Positions 46,473 through 56,817 are shown, counted from the first letter of the stretch. The stretch: DNA of 64,000 nt from PALSA-243 sp963743705 (GCA_963743705.1 CAVUQS010000019.1:682001-746000); one strand, 5' to 3'. Numbers and translations are program-made. Notes: generated by a model from the sequence alone, not told the origin.

Positions 46473-47699
46473 TTACAACTTGATCTGCGTGGCCTTCTTT
46501 AGAAACGCGGGGTCGAACTCCAAGCCTAAGCCGGGGCCGGTTGGCAACGGGATCACGCCGTTGCGGATCTGGAAATTTGGCGCGTACCAGGACTCCTGAT
46601 CTTTGGGGCCGCGATGCACGTACTCCATCCAGGGGCCGATGTTCGGGGTCGATGCGGCGAATTGGAGAATATTCACGGACGCAGCGCCTGTTTGGGTGTT
46701 GTGCGGGCAGATCCACATGTTCTTCTTGCGCGCCATGCGCGCGACGCGGGCTGCGCGCGTGAAGCCACCGTTGTAGTTCAGATCGGGCTGAACGACATCC
46801 ATGACGCCGTTTTCGATGCACCACTGAAATTGCCAGAGACTCGAATTCTGTTCGCCGTAGGCGATTTTGATATCGAGCGCGTCGGCGACTCTCTTGGTCT
46901 CACTGAGCTCTTCCCACGGACATGGCTCCTCGAACCAGAGATAGTGCAGATCCTGAAGCTTCTTGCCGACCTCGATACCCTTGGCGGCGCTGTAGGAGCC
47001 GTTGGCGTCGGCCATGAGCGTGACTTTGCCGGCGAGTTGCTTCGCAGCGAGTTCGAGGATTTTATCCGTGCGGCCGGGGTAAGTGTCCTGATTGGCGCTC
47101 ATGCGGCCGCCGATCTTGAACTTCAGGGCTTTGGCGCCGGTTTCGGCGACGCCCTTCACGTAAACATCGACTTCTTCTTCGGCGGTGGTGTCGCGACCCG
47201 AGCCGGAAAGATAGACCGGAATCTCCTTGCGCAGAATGCCGCCCATCAATTCCGCCGCAGACTTGCGCGCGGTTTTGCCGAGCATGTCGAACAGGCTCTG
47301 TTCGACGTATGCCACCGGACACCAGAGCGCTTGTCCGGAGAGCTTGTAATTGGCGATGTAGGCGGCGTCGACCAGGCTTTCGAGGTCGCGGGCATCTTTG
47401 CCGATGAATTGCGGAGCGACGCGGCGGAGGAGGATGGAGATGAAATCCTCCATGTCTTTCGTTTGGATGATGCCCTCGACGCCGTCGGTGGAGCGCGTGC
47501 GCACGAAGTAGGTTTTGCCGGATTGCAGCAGCTCGACTGACTGGATTTTGACGGGGTTCGGGAAGAATTTGTGCAGGTTGAAGACCGGCTTTTGATATTC
47601 GGGGGTGGCGGTATCGTCGCCGGCCAGCGCTGACGCGCGCGCCTGCGGCGCGGCTAGCATAGCGGTTGCGGAAGCAGAAAGAAAGGCGCGGCGGTCCAT
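46473..47699 (-). CDS. Enolase-superfamily (mandelate racemase/muconate lactonising-like) protein
   Basis: The 408-residue protein starts at ATG 47699 with a Tat-like leader 'MDRRAFLSASATAMLAAPQARA'. Metal and catalytic residues fit the superfamily: 'ALKFKIGGRM' (KxK), 'LMADANGSYS' (D), 'LWFEEPCPWEE' (E), 'KIAYGEQNSS' (E), 'VVQPDLNYNGG' (D) and 'ICPHNTQTGAAS' (H). An acid sugar dehydratase or racemase role is likely, substrate unknown. An exported enolase-superfamily enzyme is unusual, but is known in Planctomycetes and acidobacteria. It is intact and convergent with the TonB receptor, which could bring its substrate in. Confidence 0.85.
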   Translation of the reverse strand: MDRRAFLSASATAMLAAPQARASALAGDDTATPEYQKPVFNLHKFFPNPVKIQSVELLQSGKTYFVRTRSTDGVEGIIQTKDMEDFISILLRRVAPQFIGKDARDLESLVDAAYIANYKLSGQALWCPVAYVEQSLFDMLGKTARKSAAELMGGILRKEIPVYLSGSGRDTTAEEEVDVYVKGVAETGAKALKFKIGGRMSANQDTYPGRTDKILELAAKQLAGKVTLMADANGSYSAAKGIEVGKKLQDLHYLWFEEPCPWEELSETKRVADALDIKIAYGEQNSSLWQFQWCIENGVMDVVQPDLNYNGGFTRAARVARMARKKNMWICPHNTQTGAASVNILQFAASTPNIGPWMEYVHRGPKDQESWYAPNFQIRNGVIPLPTGPGLGLEFDPAFLKKATQIKL

Positions 47700-47850
47700 G
47701 GATAGATTTTGACGCAATGCGGGCGTTATTGCGAGCGTGTCTCGCGGGAATCGTTGCGCGGTCGAACTGCAGAAGGCACTCGACCAGCTTAGATGGGGAG
47801 TCGAGCCGAATCAGGAAGATGACTTCCATGGCTCAATCTATATAGGCCCT

Positions 47851-50093
47851 ATGCGTGCGGTTTTGTTATCGCGCTCAAGTGGAGGAGCTTTGAAATCAGC
47901 TAGCAGTGTGATGCGGGGTGGGTCGAATGGCCCCGGCGCTGCCGCGATCCGACTCATGGCAGCGATGCTCGGGTTTGTGAGCGTGGCGGCGGCCCAAATG
48001 GTTCCGGCAAGCATCAGCACCATCAATCAGCCCAGTTTCGGACACGCGGTTTTCGATACTGCGCGGAACGTCTATTACTTTGGCGGGCCGGTATCGGCAG
48101 GCGCGGCGCAAACACAGCCCGGAGGCGGTACCTGCTACGTCGCCACCGGTTTTATCGGCTCGATTCCTGAGCCCTGTCCGGATGTGCAGATAGTTAAAGT
48201 CGACCCTTCCGGCAATGAGATTTGGGGCACACGGCTCGGCGGTCCTACAGCGGACAATGGGACTGCACTTGCTATCGATTCTGTAGGAAATGTCTTAGTA
48301 ACGGGTTCGACGGGCGGGCAGTTTCCACCACACCCGGCGCGGCAATCGTCTCCAGCACTACGTCCACGTTGTTCGCCGCCAAGGTGAGCGCCGACAGCAG
48401 TAAGTTCCTCTACTCCACCTACCTCCCGGCGTCCTTGACCGCGTCCTCGGCGATCGCCGTGGATGGCGCGGATAACACTTATGTCGTCGGCAAGACATCC
48501 GCCGGTCACGCCTTCGTTGTGAAGTTGAGCCCGGACGGATCTACCATCCTATATAACGTCACGCTCGCGGGTAGCGGCGTCGACGCGGCGACCGCGATAA
48601 CCATCGACGCGAGCGGAAATGCTCTTGTCGTGGGGCAGACCACATCATCCGATTTTCCTGTGACGCCGGGCGCGCTCCAGTCGCTGCTCAAGGGAGCGCA
48701 GAACAATTTCCTCGTCAGACTCGATCCGGCTGGCAACGTCCGGATGAGCACCTACCTCGGCGGGAGCGGGTCCGACAGCCCATCGTCAGTAGCCGTGGAT
48801 GGCGACGGCAATATCGATCTCGCGGGCGCCACCAGTTCGCTCGATTTTCCCACGACGCAAGGGACTCTTCAGGCGTCCCCCATCGTGCCCGCGTGGAATA
48901 ATTCCTCGCCCGCTGGCTTCGTGGCTCAAGTCGCGCCTGACGGAACTGAGTTGAACTGGGCAGGCTACGTGATGAGTTCCGATGTTCCCGGACCTCCTGG
49001 CACGCTTTCCCAGGTGGGCGTGCAAGAGATGGCTGTAACACCGGCGGGCCACATCTTCTTAGGCGGGGTCACGGGCCCAGGGTTTCCGGTTACGCCTTCG
49101 GCCCCGGAGATTTGCTTCCAAGGCTTCGTCAACCGCACCAATGGGTTTCTGGCACACCTAAATTCGCACGGAGCCCTCGTGGACGCCACATATCTCGGGA
49201 ATCCTACTGAAGGCGACATCAACCTCGTGGGGGACTGGCTCCTCTTTCCGCCAATGAGGTGCTGGTTGTCTGGCGCGGCGCCGGCAATGGCGTCCTCTCT
49301 CACGTTCAATTCGGCAGCGGTGGATGGACGGCGCCGGCATGTCTCTCCACGGATGTGCTGAACGCCGCTACGCAAAATGGGAACGCGGCTGGCACTGGCG
49401 GCATCGTGCCGGGAGAACTAGTAACGCTCACCGGATTCGGAATTGGCCCCGAGTCGGGAGTCGCCTATCAGCCGGATCCACAGGGAAACGCCCCTTCGCA
49501 GTTGGCTGGCGTGCGGGTGTTTTTCGATGGTGTGGCCGCGCCTGTGCTATATGCGCAATCGCGGCAGATCAACACAATTGCGCCGGCAGGTCTGACGATC
49601 GGCGGGACGACGCGCGTCACGGTGACTTACAACATCCAACAGTTCGGACCCGTATCGACGCCGGTGACGTTTGCGGGTCCGGGGATTTTCCGCCTGCAAG
49701 TCGGGCAGTCGGCGCAGGCTGTGGCGATGAATGAGGATGGGACGCTCAATGGACCGTCGAATCCCGCGGCACGCGGCTCTGTCGTGACCATCTGGGGTAC
49801 CGGATATGGTCTGACGGACCCACCATGCTCCGTTGGTGGGCTTAATGACCCGCAGGCCGAACCGTTGAGTGCCGGGGTGACCGCTTTAATCCTTGGCGAC
49901 AGTCTATTCAATGCGTCTTACGCGGGTAGCGCGCCCACCCCTGGTGTGCGGCGTGGTGCAGATTAATTTTCAGGTGCCGGCCAACGTTGCGGCGGGAACC
50001 TTCTTTTTCGCGCCTTGGATTCAGCTCGTGGTTGGAAACGCCACGAGACGCAATACCCAACCACAACTGGGCGCGACGATCGCGGTGAAGTAG
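47851..50093 (+). CDS. SBBP-repeat protein with TIGR03437 C-terminal domain, frameshifted
   Basis: The protein has a signal peptide ('IRLMAAMLGFVSVAAAQ') and SBBP/beta-propeller repeats such as 'WGTRLGGPTADNGTALAIDSVGNVLVTGST', 'LVVGQTTSSDFPVTPGALQ' and 'STYLGGSGSDSPSSVAVDGDGNIDLAGATSS'. The C-terminal 'GGIVPGELVTLTGFGIGP..FDGVAAPVLYAQSRQINTIAPAGL' and 'INFQVPANVAAG' segments are the TIGR03437 domain described from Solibacter. Frame shifts fall at about 48,325, 49,250 and 49,945, and the stop is at 50093. Start choice is open: ATG 47851, six bases after TATATA, or ATG 47911. It is a secreted, probably surface protein. The domain gives good evidence for a Solibacter-like host. Confidence 0.75.
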
Positions 50094-50131
50094 ATGGTTC
50101 GTTTGTCCGAGCCTCTGCTGCCTCGGTACCG

Positions 50132-50584
50132 CTATTCGCCCAGCCACTTGCGGAATGCGGCCGCGCGTTCCTGGCTTACGATTACTTCTTCCTCGGGCGC
50201 GGGGCGCAGATCGAGCAACAGCTTGCCTTTCCCGTACGCGCGGCAGCGGGCGACGGCGTCGATGTGGACCAGGAAGGCGCGAGTGACGCGGAAGAAACGG
50301 CGGGGATCAGGGCCCGCCAGCTCGGCTTCGAGTTCAGTGAGTGTGCGGTCGATGTTGAAGCGGGCGCCCGGTTTGGTGGTGAGAAAGACGAGCTTGTCGA
50401 TGGTGTGGAAATAGGCGGTGTCCGCCATGCGAATGCCGATGAGATCGCCGCCTTTGCGCACCAGAAGGCGCTCGCGGTAGCCGCGCGGTTTGGCCAGCGA
50501 TTCGAGGGTCGATCGTCCTGGGAGTGGCGCGCGGAGAAAAAACCGGCGATCTTGGCGACCGCATGAGGCCAACGCCCGAATCAT
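50132..50584 (-). pseudogene. LytTR DNA-binding domain, N-terminus missing at the junction
   Basis: Residues 'YRERLLVRKGGDLIGIRMADTAYFHTIDKLVFLTTKPGARFNIDRTLTELEAEL', 'RRFFRVTRAFLVHIDAVARC' and 'VIVSQERAAAFRKWLGE' are a LytTR DNA-binding domain, ending at the stop near 50132. LytTR regulators normally carry a receiver domain before it; here only a short unrelated-looking stretch ('GRQDRRFFLRAPLPGRST') remains before the open frame runs into the recD2 start on the other strand. The real acidobacterial sequence probably ends between 50,515 and 50,562. The gene is cut, not naturally short, in my reading. Confidence 0.7.
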
Positions 50585-52779
50585 CGACCCAAGAGGTGCT
50601 CGCCGGCCTGGTCGAGCGGGTCACCTTCCACAATGCTGAGAACGGCTTCTGCGTTCTTCGGGCGAAAGCGCGCGGCCATCGCGATTTGGTGACCGTCGTC
50701 GGCCACGCCGCCATCATCTCCGCCGGTGAGTGGATCACCGCGTCGGGCGAATGGACCAACGACCGGACGCACGGCCAGCAATTCAAGGCGCGGTTTCTCA
50801 AGACCTCAGCGCCGAGCTCGATCGACGGGATTGAGAAGTATCTGGGCTCCGGGATGATCCGGGGCATCGGGCCGGTCTACGCCAAGAAAATGGTGAAGGC
50901 GTTCGGCGAAAAGGTGTTCGACATCATCGAGGCCGAACCGGCTCGACTTCGGGAGGTGACGGGCATCGGGGCCGTTCGTGCCAAACGCATCACGGACGCC
51001 TGGGCCGAACAAAAGGTCGTCCGCGAGATCATGGTCTTCCTTCACAGCAATGGCGTTGGAACCGCACGCGCTGTTCGCATCTACAAGACCTATGGCGCCG
51101 ACGCCGTCCAAGTCATGACCGAGAACCCCTATCGGTTGGCCCGGGACATTCGAGGCATCGGGTTCAAGACCGCCGACGCGATCGCGATGAAGCTCGGCAT
51201 CGAAAAGACCGCGATGATCCGTTTGCGGGCCGGAAATTCCTACGCGTTGACCGAGGCCACGGATGAGGGTCACTGCGGGCTGCCGACGGATAAATTGATC
51301 CCGCTCGCCGAGGAATTGCTCGAAGCGCCGAAGGAATTGATCCTTACCGCCCTCGAACTGGAACTGTCTGACGGCAACGTGATCGCCGACAAGGTTGGCG
51401 AAACCGCCTGCACATTTCTGGCGGGCCTATATCGGGCCGAGCAGTCGATCGCCGATCAGCTGATCCGCATCGTGAACGGCAAGCTCCCCTGGACTTGGAT
51501 TGACGCGGACAAAGCCGTTCCTTGGGTCGAAAAGCGGAGCGGCCTACAACTCGCCGACAGTCAGCGGGATGCGATCCGCTTGGCGCTGATTGCGAAGGGC
51601 CCTCGTGATCACCGGCGGTCCGGGCGTCGGCAAAACCACGATCGTCAATTCGATCCTTCAAATCCTCGCGGCCAAGGGCGTGAAAATGTTGCTCTGTGCC
51701 CCAACCGGCCGCGCTGCCAAGCGGATGACCGAGGCGACCGGCGTCGAGGCAAGGACGATCCATCGGCTCCTGGAGGTCGATCCCAAGGGCGGCGGGTTCA
51801 AGCGCAACGCGACAATCCCCTCGATTGCGATCTGCTGGTCGTCGACGAGGCCTCGATGGTCGACGTCATGTTGATGCAGGCTCTGATGAAGGCGACACCC
51901 GACAATGCCGCGCTGCTCATCGTCGGCGATATCGACCAGTTGCCCTCTGTCGGACCTGGGCAGGTGTTGGCCGACATCATCGACTTCAGAGGCCGTGCCG
52001 GTCGTGCGGCTGACCGAAGTTTTTCGGCAGGCCGCCGCGAGCCGCATCATCGTGAACGCTCACCGCCTGAATCAGGGTTTGATGCCTGATGTCAGCGCGC
52101 CCACCGGCGACAGCGACTTCTACTTCGTGCCGGCCGAAGACCCCGAGACGGCCGTTCGGCGCATCCTGGAATTGGTGAAGTCCCGCATCCCCAAACGCTT
52201 CGGCTTGAACCCCATTCGCGACATCCAGGTCCTGTGCCCGATGAACCGCGGTGGCGCTGGCGCTCGTTCGCTCAATATCGAACTACAGGCAGCTTTGAAT
52301 CCCGAGGGTGAACGCAAGGTCGAGCGGTTTGGTTGGACGTTCGCGCCGGGCGACAAGGTCATGCAGATCGAGAATGACTACGACAAGGAAGTCTACAATG
52401 GCGATATCGGCTACGTCAGCGACGTCGATCCGGAGGCGGGCGAACTTATGGCCAGCTTCGACGGACGCTCAGTGACCTACGGATTTGGCGAACTCGACAC
52501 CCTTGTTCCCGCCTACGCCGCCACCATCCACAAAAGCCAAGCTCGGAGTATCCGGCTGTGATTATTCCGGTATTGACCCAGCATTACGCCATGTTGCACC
52601 GAAATCTGCTCTACACCGGCATCACCCGTGGCAAACGACTCGTGGTGCTGGTCGGACAAAAGAAGGCCATCGCGATCGCGGTTCGCAGCGTCTCGGGCCG
52701 ACGACGTTGGTCGAAGCTCGGCGAGTGGCTGCGGCTCGGCGCGTCCCGTTCGTCCGCAACGAACTCGAAGACGGGTTGA
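50563..52779 (+). CDS. recD2: RecD2-type ATP-dependent DNA helicase, frameshifted
   Basis: The ATG at 50563 begins 'MRPTPESSTQEVLAGLVERVTFHNAENGFCVLRAKARG', the OB-like N-terminal domain of RecD2. Helix-hairpin-helix segments follow ('LGSGMIRGIGPVYAKKMVKAFG', 'RGIGFKTADAIAMKLGI'). Four shifts (about 51,600, 51,825, 51,990 and 52,545) separate pieces that together give Walker A 'VITGGPGVGKTTIV', 'APTGRAAKRMTEATG', Walker B 'DLLVVDEASMVDVML', 'VGDIDQLPSVGPGQV', 'VRLTEVFRQA' and 'YAATIHKSQ'. It is an SF1B 5'-3' helicase of about 735 residues, intact but for sequence-error-like indels. The style is that of alphaproteobacteria, unlike genes to the left. Confidence 0.85.
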
Positions 52780-52942
52780 GGCATGGAAGCCCCTGGTTCC
52801 TGAAAAATCCCGAGGCAACTCACAGGCTCCGTGGCGTTGAGCCGCCTTGGAGCTTGCTTATATTCGAGAGCATAATCTATCGTCGAGAAATTGATGCGTC
52901 AGATCGGGGCGTTTACGCGTTGATTGGCTAGGGGGCGTTGTC

Positions 52943-53224
52943 TTGGTTAAGTCCGAACTGGTGCAGCGACTCGCCGCGCGCAATCCGCATCTGCATCAAG
53001 GCGACGTCGAGAATATCGTTGACGCGATACTCGGCGAAATTAGCCACGCGCTCGCGCGTTTCGATCGGGTGGAGCTCCGCGGTTTCGGAGTTTTCTTGAC
53101 CAAGCGGCGCCGGGCGCGCACCGGACGCAACCCGCGTTCTGGCGACAGCGTCCAGGTGACGGAAAAGCACGTGCCCGCCTTTAAGACGGGCAAGGAAGTG
53201 CGCGAACTGCTCAACCGACGCTGA
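52943..53224 (+). CDS. ihfB: Integration host factor subunit beta
   Basis: The 93-residue protein starts at TTG 52943 ('KSELVQRLAARNPHLHQGDVENIVDAILGEISHALARFDRVELRGFGVF'), with the DNA-binding arm 'RRARTGRNPRSGDSVQVTEKHVPAFKTGKEVRELLNRR'. The RxGRNPxTG-type motif and 'ELRGFG' identify the HU/IHF family, and the 'SELVQRLA..NPHL' opening fits IHF beta. IHF is found in proteobacteria, so this gene is an important clue that the right part is not acidobacterial. It bends DNA as a heterodimer with IHF alpha, which is not in the window. Confidence 0.9.
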   Translation: MVKSELVQRLAARNPHLHQGDVENIVDAILGEISHALARFDRVELRGFGVFLTKRRRARTGRNPRSGDSVQVTEKHVPAFKTGKEVRELLNRR

Positions 53225-53318
53225 ACCCCGGCCCGTGCAACGTGACGGCCACTCCACTACGGAGACGGCAGCCGGCCACAGGTGATTCGCGACCGGCGGG
53301 TTCCGATCCTTCAGGACG

Positions 53319-53594
53319 TTCACCGCAACCGAGGACCGCACGCTCGCGCGACTGCGGGCGCTGCGCAGCGATCTGATCGATCCGACCATCACAGTTCACA
53401 AGGGACCCATCATCAAGCGCACCGGCGACGGCTCGATCAACGAATTCCACAGCGTCGTCGACGCCGTGCGCTGTACGATCGAAGTTCAAGACGCCATGAT
53501 TGAGCGCAACGCGGGCGTTCCGCCAGAACGCCTAATCGTCTTCCGAATTGGCATTCACCTCGGCGAGGTCATAACGACTCCGACGCGCAGTTGA
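53319..53594 (+). pseudogene. Fragment of a class III adenylate/guanylate cyclase
   Basis: The frame reads 'TEDRTLARLRALRSDLIDPTITVHKGPIIKRTGDGSINEFHSVVDAVRCTIEVQDAMIERNAGVPPERLIVFRIGIHLGEVI'. This is the middle of a class III cyclase domain, with the KRTGDG metal-site loop and 'FRIGIHLGEV' strand. The N-terminal part with the first metal Asp is missing, and the frame ends in unrelated residues at 53594. It lies between ihfB and gntR with no ribosome site, so it is a remnant. Confidence 0.75.
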
Positions 53595-53682
53595 AAGCCA
53601 TATCTCGAGAGGGCGTATCCGTGGGGTTGGGCCGGTCGCCGGACAACGGACCGAGGGCCAGCCACACCTCGAACGCAACTCC

Positions 53683-54450
53683 TCAGCCGCTCGCTGCGCT
53701 CGCGCCGCCGAAGCGGCGTTCGTACGCGCGGATGTAGGCCTCAGGCGACGGCTTGAGATGTCGTCGCGTAAGTTCGATCAGGTCATCGCGGCGTGAGGCG
53801 CGCAAAGCCTCGACCATCTCGAAATGATCGAGGCGCGCACGACTAAGCGCCTCGGGAAAAGCGTTGGCGTAGAAGCGTATTCCGTAGACCTTCTGTTCGA
53901 GAGTTTTGATCGTGTCTATCAAGCATAGATTGCCGCAAAACCCAAACAACGTTTGATGGAAGTCGAGATTGGCGTAGAATACGCCGAGCATGTCGTCCTT
54001 GTCGATCGCCGCGCTGTGGCGCTCCTGTATTTGTTCGAGCTTGGTAAAGCTCGATGGGGCGATCGGAAAAGGTAGAATGCGCGCGGCCATGACCTCGAGC
54101 TCCTCGCGCACTGCATAGATATCCATCACCTCTCGCGGCGTCAGATCTCGTACGATCGCGCCGCGATTGGGGATACGCTGGACAATTCCCTTCTTCTCGA
54201 GGTCGAACAGGGCGAGTCGGACGTCGCCGCGATGCGTGTCGAAGCACTCGCACAGATCCTGCTCGATCAGACGCTCGCGAGGGTGGCGGCGGCCAAGCAC
54301 GATATCCTCTTCCAGACGTCTGGCGATAACATCCGCCATGGCTTCCTCGTGCGGGCCAAGGTTCGTCGGCGATGTTGGCGTTTGGCGAAGCGCCGCAACG
54401 CTCTTGCCGCGGGTCGCGGGTCGCCTAGACGCAGTCCGTTTGGCGGGCAT
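53683..54450 (-). CDS. GntR-family regulator, FCD type
   Basis: The 255-residue protein starts at ATG 54450 (MPAKRTASRRPATRG). A winged-helix GntR domain ('VIARRLEEDIVLGRRHPRERLIEQDLCECFDTHRGDVRLALFDLEKKGIVQRIPNRGAIVRDLTPREVMDIYAVREELEVMAA') is followed by an FCD effector domain. The FCD usually binds small organic acids via Asp/His metal residues ('NLDFHQTLFGFCGN', 'HFEMVEALRASRRDDLIELTRRHL'). It is divergent from the ABC transporter operon and very likely controls it. The frame continues upstream to 54747 across the promoter, but this is not expected to be translated. Confidence 0.9.
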   Translation of the reverse strand: MPAKRTASRRPATRGKSVAALRQTPTSPTNLGPHEEAMADVIARRLEEDIVLGRRHPRERLIEQDLCECFDTHRGDVRLALFDLEKKGIVQRIPNRGAIVRDLTPREVMDIYAVREELEVMAARILPFPIAPSSFTKLEQIQERHSAAIDKDDMLGVFYANLDFHQTLFGFCGNLCLIDTIKTLEQKVYGIRFYANAFPEALSRARLDHFEMVEALRASRRDDLIELTRRHLKPSPEAYIRAYERRFGGASAASG

Positions 54451-54586
54451 CAGGAACCCCGCATTCCCTCGGCCCGCTTGCTCTCCTGACACAAGTCGAC
54501 GCTCCTTTGTCTTTTCGCGGGGCGAGCCCGAGCCGCTGGCAACATCCCCACAATTATCGAAAAAACGAATTGTTTGCAATCTCGTA

Positions 54587-54592
54587 TATAAT
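54587..54592 (+). promoter_or_regulatory. TATAAT in the gntR-transporter divergent region
   Basis: An AT-rich patch at 54,550-54,600 holds TATAAT at 54587-54592, in a region otherwise above 60 percent GC. TGCAAT at 54575-54580 and ATTGTATGCA at 54593-54602 are imperfect inverted halves around the -10 box, a possible GntR operator. No strong -35 box is visible. Confidence 0.45.
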
Positions 54593-54708
54593 ATTGTATG
54601 CACAGGCAAAATCGCCGCCGCAGGCGGCAGCCTCCCGAGGGCGCGAGCGGCGCGCACGGCGATATGGTCGCACTTCAAAGGGCGAGCGAAAGAGCGGAGG
54701 AGATGCAG

Positions 54709-55929
54709 ATGGAAGCCACGCGCACCGCGAGCTTTGCCGAGCGCCACGGCCGGAGAGATTTCCTAAAAAAATCCGCCAGCGCCGCCACTGTCGCCGCGTT
54801 CGGCGTCGCCCGTAAGGCCTTCGCGGCGGAACCCGTCAATATCGGCGCCCTCTACCCCACCACCGGCAGCTTCGCGCAAATCGGCCAGGGCTGCGTCAAC
54901 GCCGCCAAACTCGCCGTCCAGATGATCAATGACGCTGGCGGCATCAAATCGCTCGGCGGCGCCAAGCTGAACCTGATTGTCTCCGATGTGCAGAGCGACA
55001 CCACCGTCACGCGCACGGAGACCGACCGGTTGATCTCCGGCTACAAGCTGTCGGCCGTCCACGGTTGCTTCGCCAGCGCGCTGACGCTCATCGCGAGCGA
55101 GGTGGCCGAACGGGCGAAGATGCCGCTGTTGACGGGGTCGAGCTCGGACCTCCTCAACAAAAATCGCCACTATACGTTCACCCCGTTCTGCCGCGCCTCG
55201 CAGTTTGCGCTCGCGCAACTGCAAATGTCGAAGCTGGTGAGCGACGCGCCCAAGGTCGCGGTGATTTTCGAGAACACCGCGTTCGGCACGTCGACGTCGA
55301 ACGGCTTACGCGAGCAGGCGCCGAACCAAGGCGTCGAGATCGTCATGTTCGAACCGTACTCGGCCGGCCTCACCGACGCCAGCCCGCTGATCAACAAGGT
55401 GAAGGCCTCGGGCGCCAATATGTTGTTCCCGGTGTCCTATCTCAACGACCTCATCCTGATCATCCGCGCGATCAAGCAGAATGGTCTGGAGATCGCCATC
55501 AACGGCGGCTCCGGCGGTTTCGTCATCCCCGACTTTTACAAGAACGTCGGCGCGGCCGCCGAGGGCCTGCTTGGCGTAGCGCATTGGAACCACGACCTCG
55601 ATGGCGACTCCCAGAAGGTCAATGAGGTCTACAAAAAGCAGTACGGTGAGTTCCTGTTCGAATATGCCGGTGGCCTCGTCGCGCAAACCTTCATGATCGC
55701 TGACGCACTCGAGCGGGCGGCGTCGGCCGATCCGCAAAAGGTGCGCGACGCGCTCTCGACGCTCGACGTCTCATCGGGTTACGCAGCGATGGGTCCTGGC
55801 GGCAGGGTGAAATTCGGCCCGGACGGCAAGAATATTTATGCGCACCCGGTCGGCGTGCAGTGGCAGCATGCCGACCTGGCGGCGGTGTTCCCCAAGGAAG
55901 ATGCGCGGGCGCCGTTGATGAAATCCTGA
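54709..55929 (+). CDS. Branched-chain amino acid/amide ABC transporter substrate-binding protein
   Basis: The 406-residue protein starts at ATG 54709, seven bases after GGAGG. A Tat signal 'RRDFLKKSASAATVAAFGVARKAFA' is followed by mature sequence 'EPVNIGALYPTTGSFAQIGQGCVNAAKLAVQMINDAGG', typical of type I periplasmic-binding proteins of the Liv/urea/amide group (Peripla_BP_6). Later 'GCFASALTLIASEVAERAKMPLLTGSSSDLL' and 'EYAGGLVAQTFMIADALERA' fit. It binds the solute in the periplasm and docks on the LivHM permeases encoded next. The solute is not clear from sequence. Tat export of an SBP is less common but known in alphaproteobacteria. Confidence 0.9.
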   Translation: MEATRTASFAERHGRRDFLKKSASAATVAAFGVARKAFAAEPVNIGALYPTTGSFAQIGQGCVNAAKLAVQMINDAGGIKSLGGAKLNLIVSDVQSDTTVTRTETDRLISGYKLSAVHGCFASALTLIASEVAERAKMPLLTGSSSDLLNKNRHYTFTPFCRASQFALAQLQMSKLVSDAPKVAVIFENTAFGTSTSNGLREQAPNQGVEIVMFEPYSAGLTDASPLINKVKASGANMLFPVSYLNDLILIIRAIKQNGLEIAINGGSGGFVIPDFYKNVGAAAEGLLGVAHWNHDLDGDSQKVNEVYKKQYGEFLFEYAGGLVAQTFMIADALERAASADPQKVRDALSTLDVSSGYAAMGPGGRVKFGPDGKNIYAHPVGVQWQHADLAAVFPKEDARAPLMKS

Positions 55930-55947
55930 AGCGCCGTTGCAGCGCCA

Positions 55948-56817
55948 ATGCTGACCACAATCGCCCAGGCGGTGGTGAATGGCCTCCTTATCGGCGGCAT
56001 CTACGCACTGGTGAGCATTGGCGTCACGTTGATCTTCGGCGTGGTCAAGATCGTGAACTTCGCTCAAGGCGAGTTCGTGATGATCGGCATGTATATCAGC
56101 TATTTTCTCGCGTCGCGCTTTGGCGTCGATCCGCTGATTTCGCTTTTCGTCTCCATGCCGCTCCTATTCGTCATCGGCGTGCTGCTACAGCACTTCCTGA
56201 TCCGCCGTGTTCTCCCGCTTGGCGACATGCCGCAAATATTTCTCACCTTTGCGTTGTCGCTCTTGCTGGTGAACATGGCGCTCCTGCTGTTCACGGCCGA
56301 CTACCGAACGGTGCAAACTCCCTATAGCGAAACGGCGATCCATCTCGGCGGACTCTACGTGCCGATCGCGAAACTCATCGCCTTTGCCGTCTCGATGATG
56401 CTCAGCGCGCTGCTTTGGGTCTTTTTGCGTATCACCGATCTTGGCAGAGCGATGCGCGCGGCGGCGCAGAACCGCGACGTCGCGATGCTGATGGGCATCA
56501 ATCCCGATCGTGTGTTCGGCATCGCGGTCGGCGTGGCGCTGGCGCTGGCGGGCGCTGCAGGCTCTCTGCTGATGCCATTTTACCCCGTCTATCCGTTGGT
56601 TGGCCAAGTGTTCGTGCTGATGGCGTTCGTCGCCGTCGTCCTGGGAACGCTTGGAAACGTCACCGGGGCGCTGCTCGCGAGTCTAATGATGGGGGTCGCG
56701 GAGTTGCTCGGGATCCAGTTCGTCGGCGCCGACTTCGGCTTGATCGTCGTCTTCGCAATGTTGCTGCTGACGCTTGCAATCCGCCCAATGGGTCTGTTCG
56801 GCGGGTGGAGCCGATGA
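55948..56817 (+). CDS. livH: Branched-chain amino acid ABC transporter permease, LivH type
   Basis: The 289-residue inner-membrane protein 'AQAVVNGLLIGGIYALVSIGVTLIFGVVKIVNFAQGEFVMIG' shows the LivH start with the conserved 'NFAQGE' helix. About eight hydrophobic segments follow. The EAA-like loop 'DRVFGIAVGVALALAGAAGSLL' contacts the ATPase. It follows the binding protein by 18 bases and its stop overlaps the LivM start (ATGA). Confidence 0.92.
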   Translation: MLTTIAQAVVNGLLIGGIYALVSIGVTLIFGVVKIVNFAQGEFVMIGMYISYFLASRFGVDPLISLFVSMPLLFVIGVLLQHFLIRRVLPLGDMPQIFLTFALSLLLVNMALLLFTADYRTVQTPYSETAIHLGGLYVPIAKLIAFAVSMMLSALLWVFLRITDLGRAMRAAAQNRDVAMLMGINPDRVFGIAVGVALALAGAAGSLLMPFYPVYPLVGQVFVLMAFVAVVLGTLGNVTGALLASLMMGVAELLGIQFVGADFGLIVVFAMLLLTLAIRPMGLFGGWSR

